A DNA stretch of 63,967 nt from assembly GCF_017115165.1 (NCBI RefSeq), contig NZ_JABXKF010000139.1:1-63967 (forward strand). The letters run 5' to 3'. Position 1 is the first letter of the stretch. Each line of letters begins with the position of its first letter. The notes under the pieces are model-generated. The model was not told the origin of the DNA. It was given only the letters and a program-made list of their open reading frames with translations, and did no database searches. This document shows positions 63,608 to 63,967 of this stretch, piece by piece. The stretch is from Nostoc sp. LPT (GTDB lineage: Bacteria; Cyanobacteriota; Cyanobacteriia; Cyanobacteriales; Nostocaceae). The translations under genes were made by a program, and so were the position numbers.

Positions 63608-63967
63608 TTACGAATTACGAATTAAATCTTCCACTCTCGCTACCATTTGCCTAACTACCTCAGCATCAGGAGATTGGATACGCTGCAATATTTCCAACGC
63701 TGCCTGCAAATAATCCAGTGCTTGATTGTAATTTCCTTGTTGTTCTGCCATACCCCCTAACCACCCCAAAGTCATTGCCTGACCTTGGACAGCGCCGATT
63801 TGTTCATTGATAGCAAGGGATTGTTGATAAAGGGCGATCGCTTCTTCGATTTCTCCGCTATTGGCTTTGAGTCTTCCCAGACAGTGCAACGTCGCCGCCT
63901 TGCCTTGGACATCGCCGATTTGTTCATCGATGGCAAGGGATTGTTGATAAAGGGCGATCGCTTCTTC
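63608..63967 (-). CDS. Tetratricopeptide-repeat protein, C-terminal part (runs off the window)
   Basis: The frame is open to the window edge and carries TPR motifs of about 40 residues (EEAIALYQQSLAINEQIGAV; then QGQAMTLGWLGGMAEQQGNY and ALDYLQAALEIL) followed by a short C-terminal helix. The type (GDVQGKAATLHCLG) is common in large cyanobacterial TPR proteins, often with CHAT or NB-ARC domains at one end. The 5' part lies outside. Confidence 0.85.
   Translation of the reverse strand, partial: EEAIALYQQSLAIDEQIGDVQGKAATLHCLGRLKANSGEIEEAIALYQQSLAINEQIGAVQGQAMTLGWLGGMAEQQGNYNQALDYLQAALEILQRIQSPDAEVVRQMVARVEDLIRNS

Noticed and set aside
1..63967. tRNA, rRNA and riboswitch search by eye
   Set aside because: No cloverleaf-type T-loop contexts or known riboswitch cores were recognised; a covariance-model search would be needed to exclude them fully.

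Overview
The window looks like chromosome of a filamentous, heterocyst-type cyanobacterium (Nostoc/Anabaena group). The reasons are abundant HIP1 octamers (GCGATCGC), many short dispersed and tandem repeats between genes, and typical cyanobacterial families: PAS-rich hybrid kinases, AAA-like STAND ATPases with WD40, Uma2 proteins, GH100 invertase, a phosphoribulokinase homologue and small TIR proteins. No rRNA, tRNA or CRISPR array was recognised. All calls come from reading the sequence; no database search was run.

Layout. 0.5-8.5 kb: two tandem solute-binding lipoproteins, a hybrid histidine kinase, a receiver-PAS protein and a divergent sigma-70-like factor. 8.5-11 kb: a decayed zone with three duplicated small membrane proteins, a MITE-like hairpin and a transposase fragment. 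11-15.6 kb: two AAA-like STAND ATPases and a detached seven-blade WD40 protein. 16-17.7 kb: a methyltransferase and a Uma2 protein. 17.7-27 kb: a type I secretion operon (parvulin, CNB/C39-like ABC transporter, HlyD) followed by two duplicated PPC-domain proteins and one decayed copy, its likely cargo. 27-33 kb: two vWA proteins with a small partner, and a large PAS kinase. 33-41 kb: housekeeping genes (obgE, aroA, radC, a CoA-binding protein) plus an unusual phosphoribulokinase homologue and two stand-alone TIR proteins.

41.4-54.3 kb is the most interesting part: an esterase/lipase, a divergently transcribed di-heme c-type cytochrome (frameshifted), then a co-directional run of an Old Yellow Enzyme with a cysteine motif, a di-heme cytochrome, a small membrane protein, a second di-heme cytochrome, a compact lipoxygenase, and an ABM-domain/saccharopine-dehydrogenase-like fusion. 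Together they suggest a fatty-acid oxygenation (oxylipin) pathway: lipid release, dioxygenation by lipoxygenase, possible periplasmic di-heme oxygenase or peroxidase chemistry, and enoate/enone reduction. This pathway is an inference from gene content.

54.3-64 kb: insertion-sequence remnants, a GH100 invertase beside a frameshifted SDR, an exported methyltransferase-like lipoprotein, a frameshifted APC permease, a pirin with a strong terminator, and the 3' part of a TPR gene running off the window edge. Two window-wide themes stand out. Four separate tandem arrays share a 21-nt period. Several otherwise intact genes are broken by single-base shifts, which means either gene erosion or residual sequence errors.
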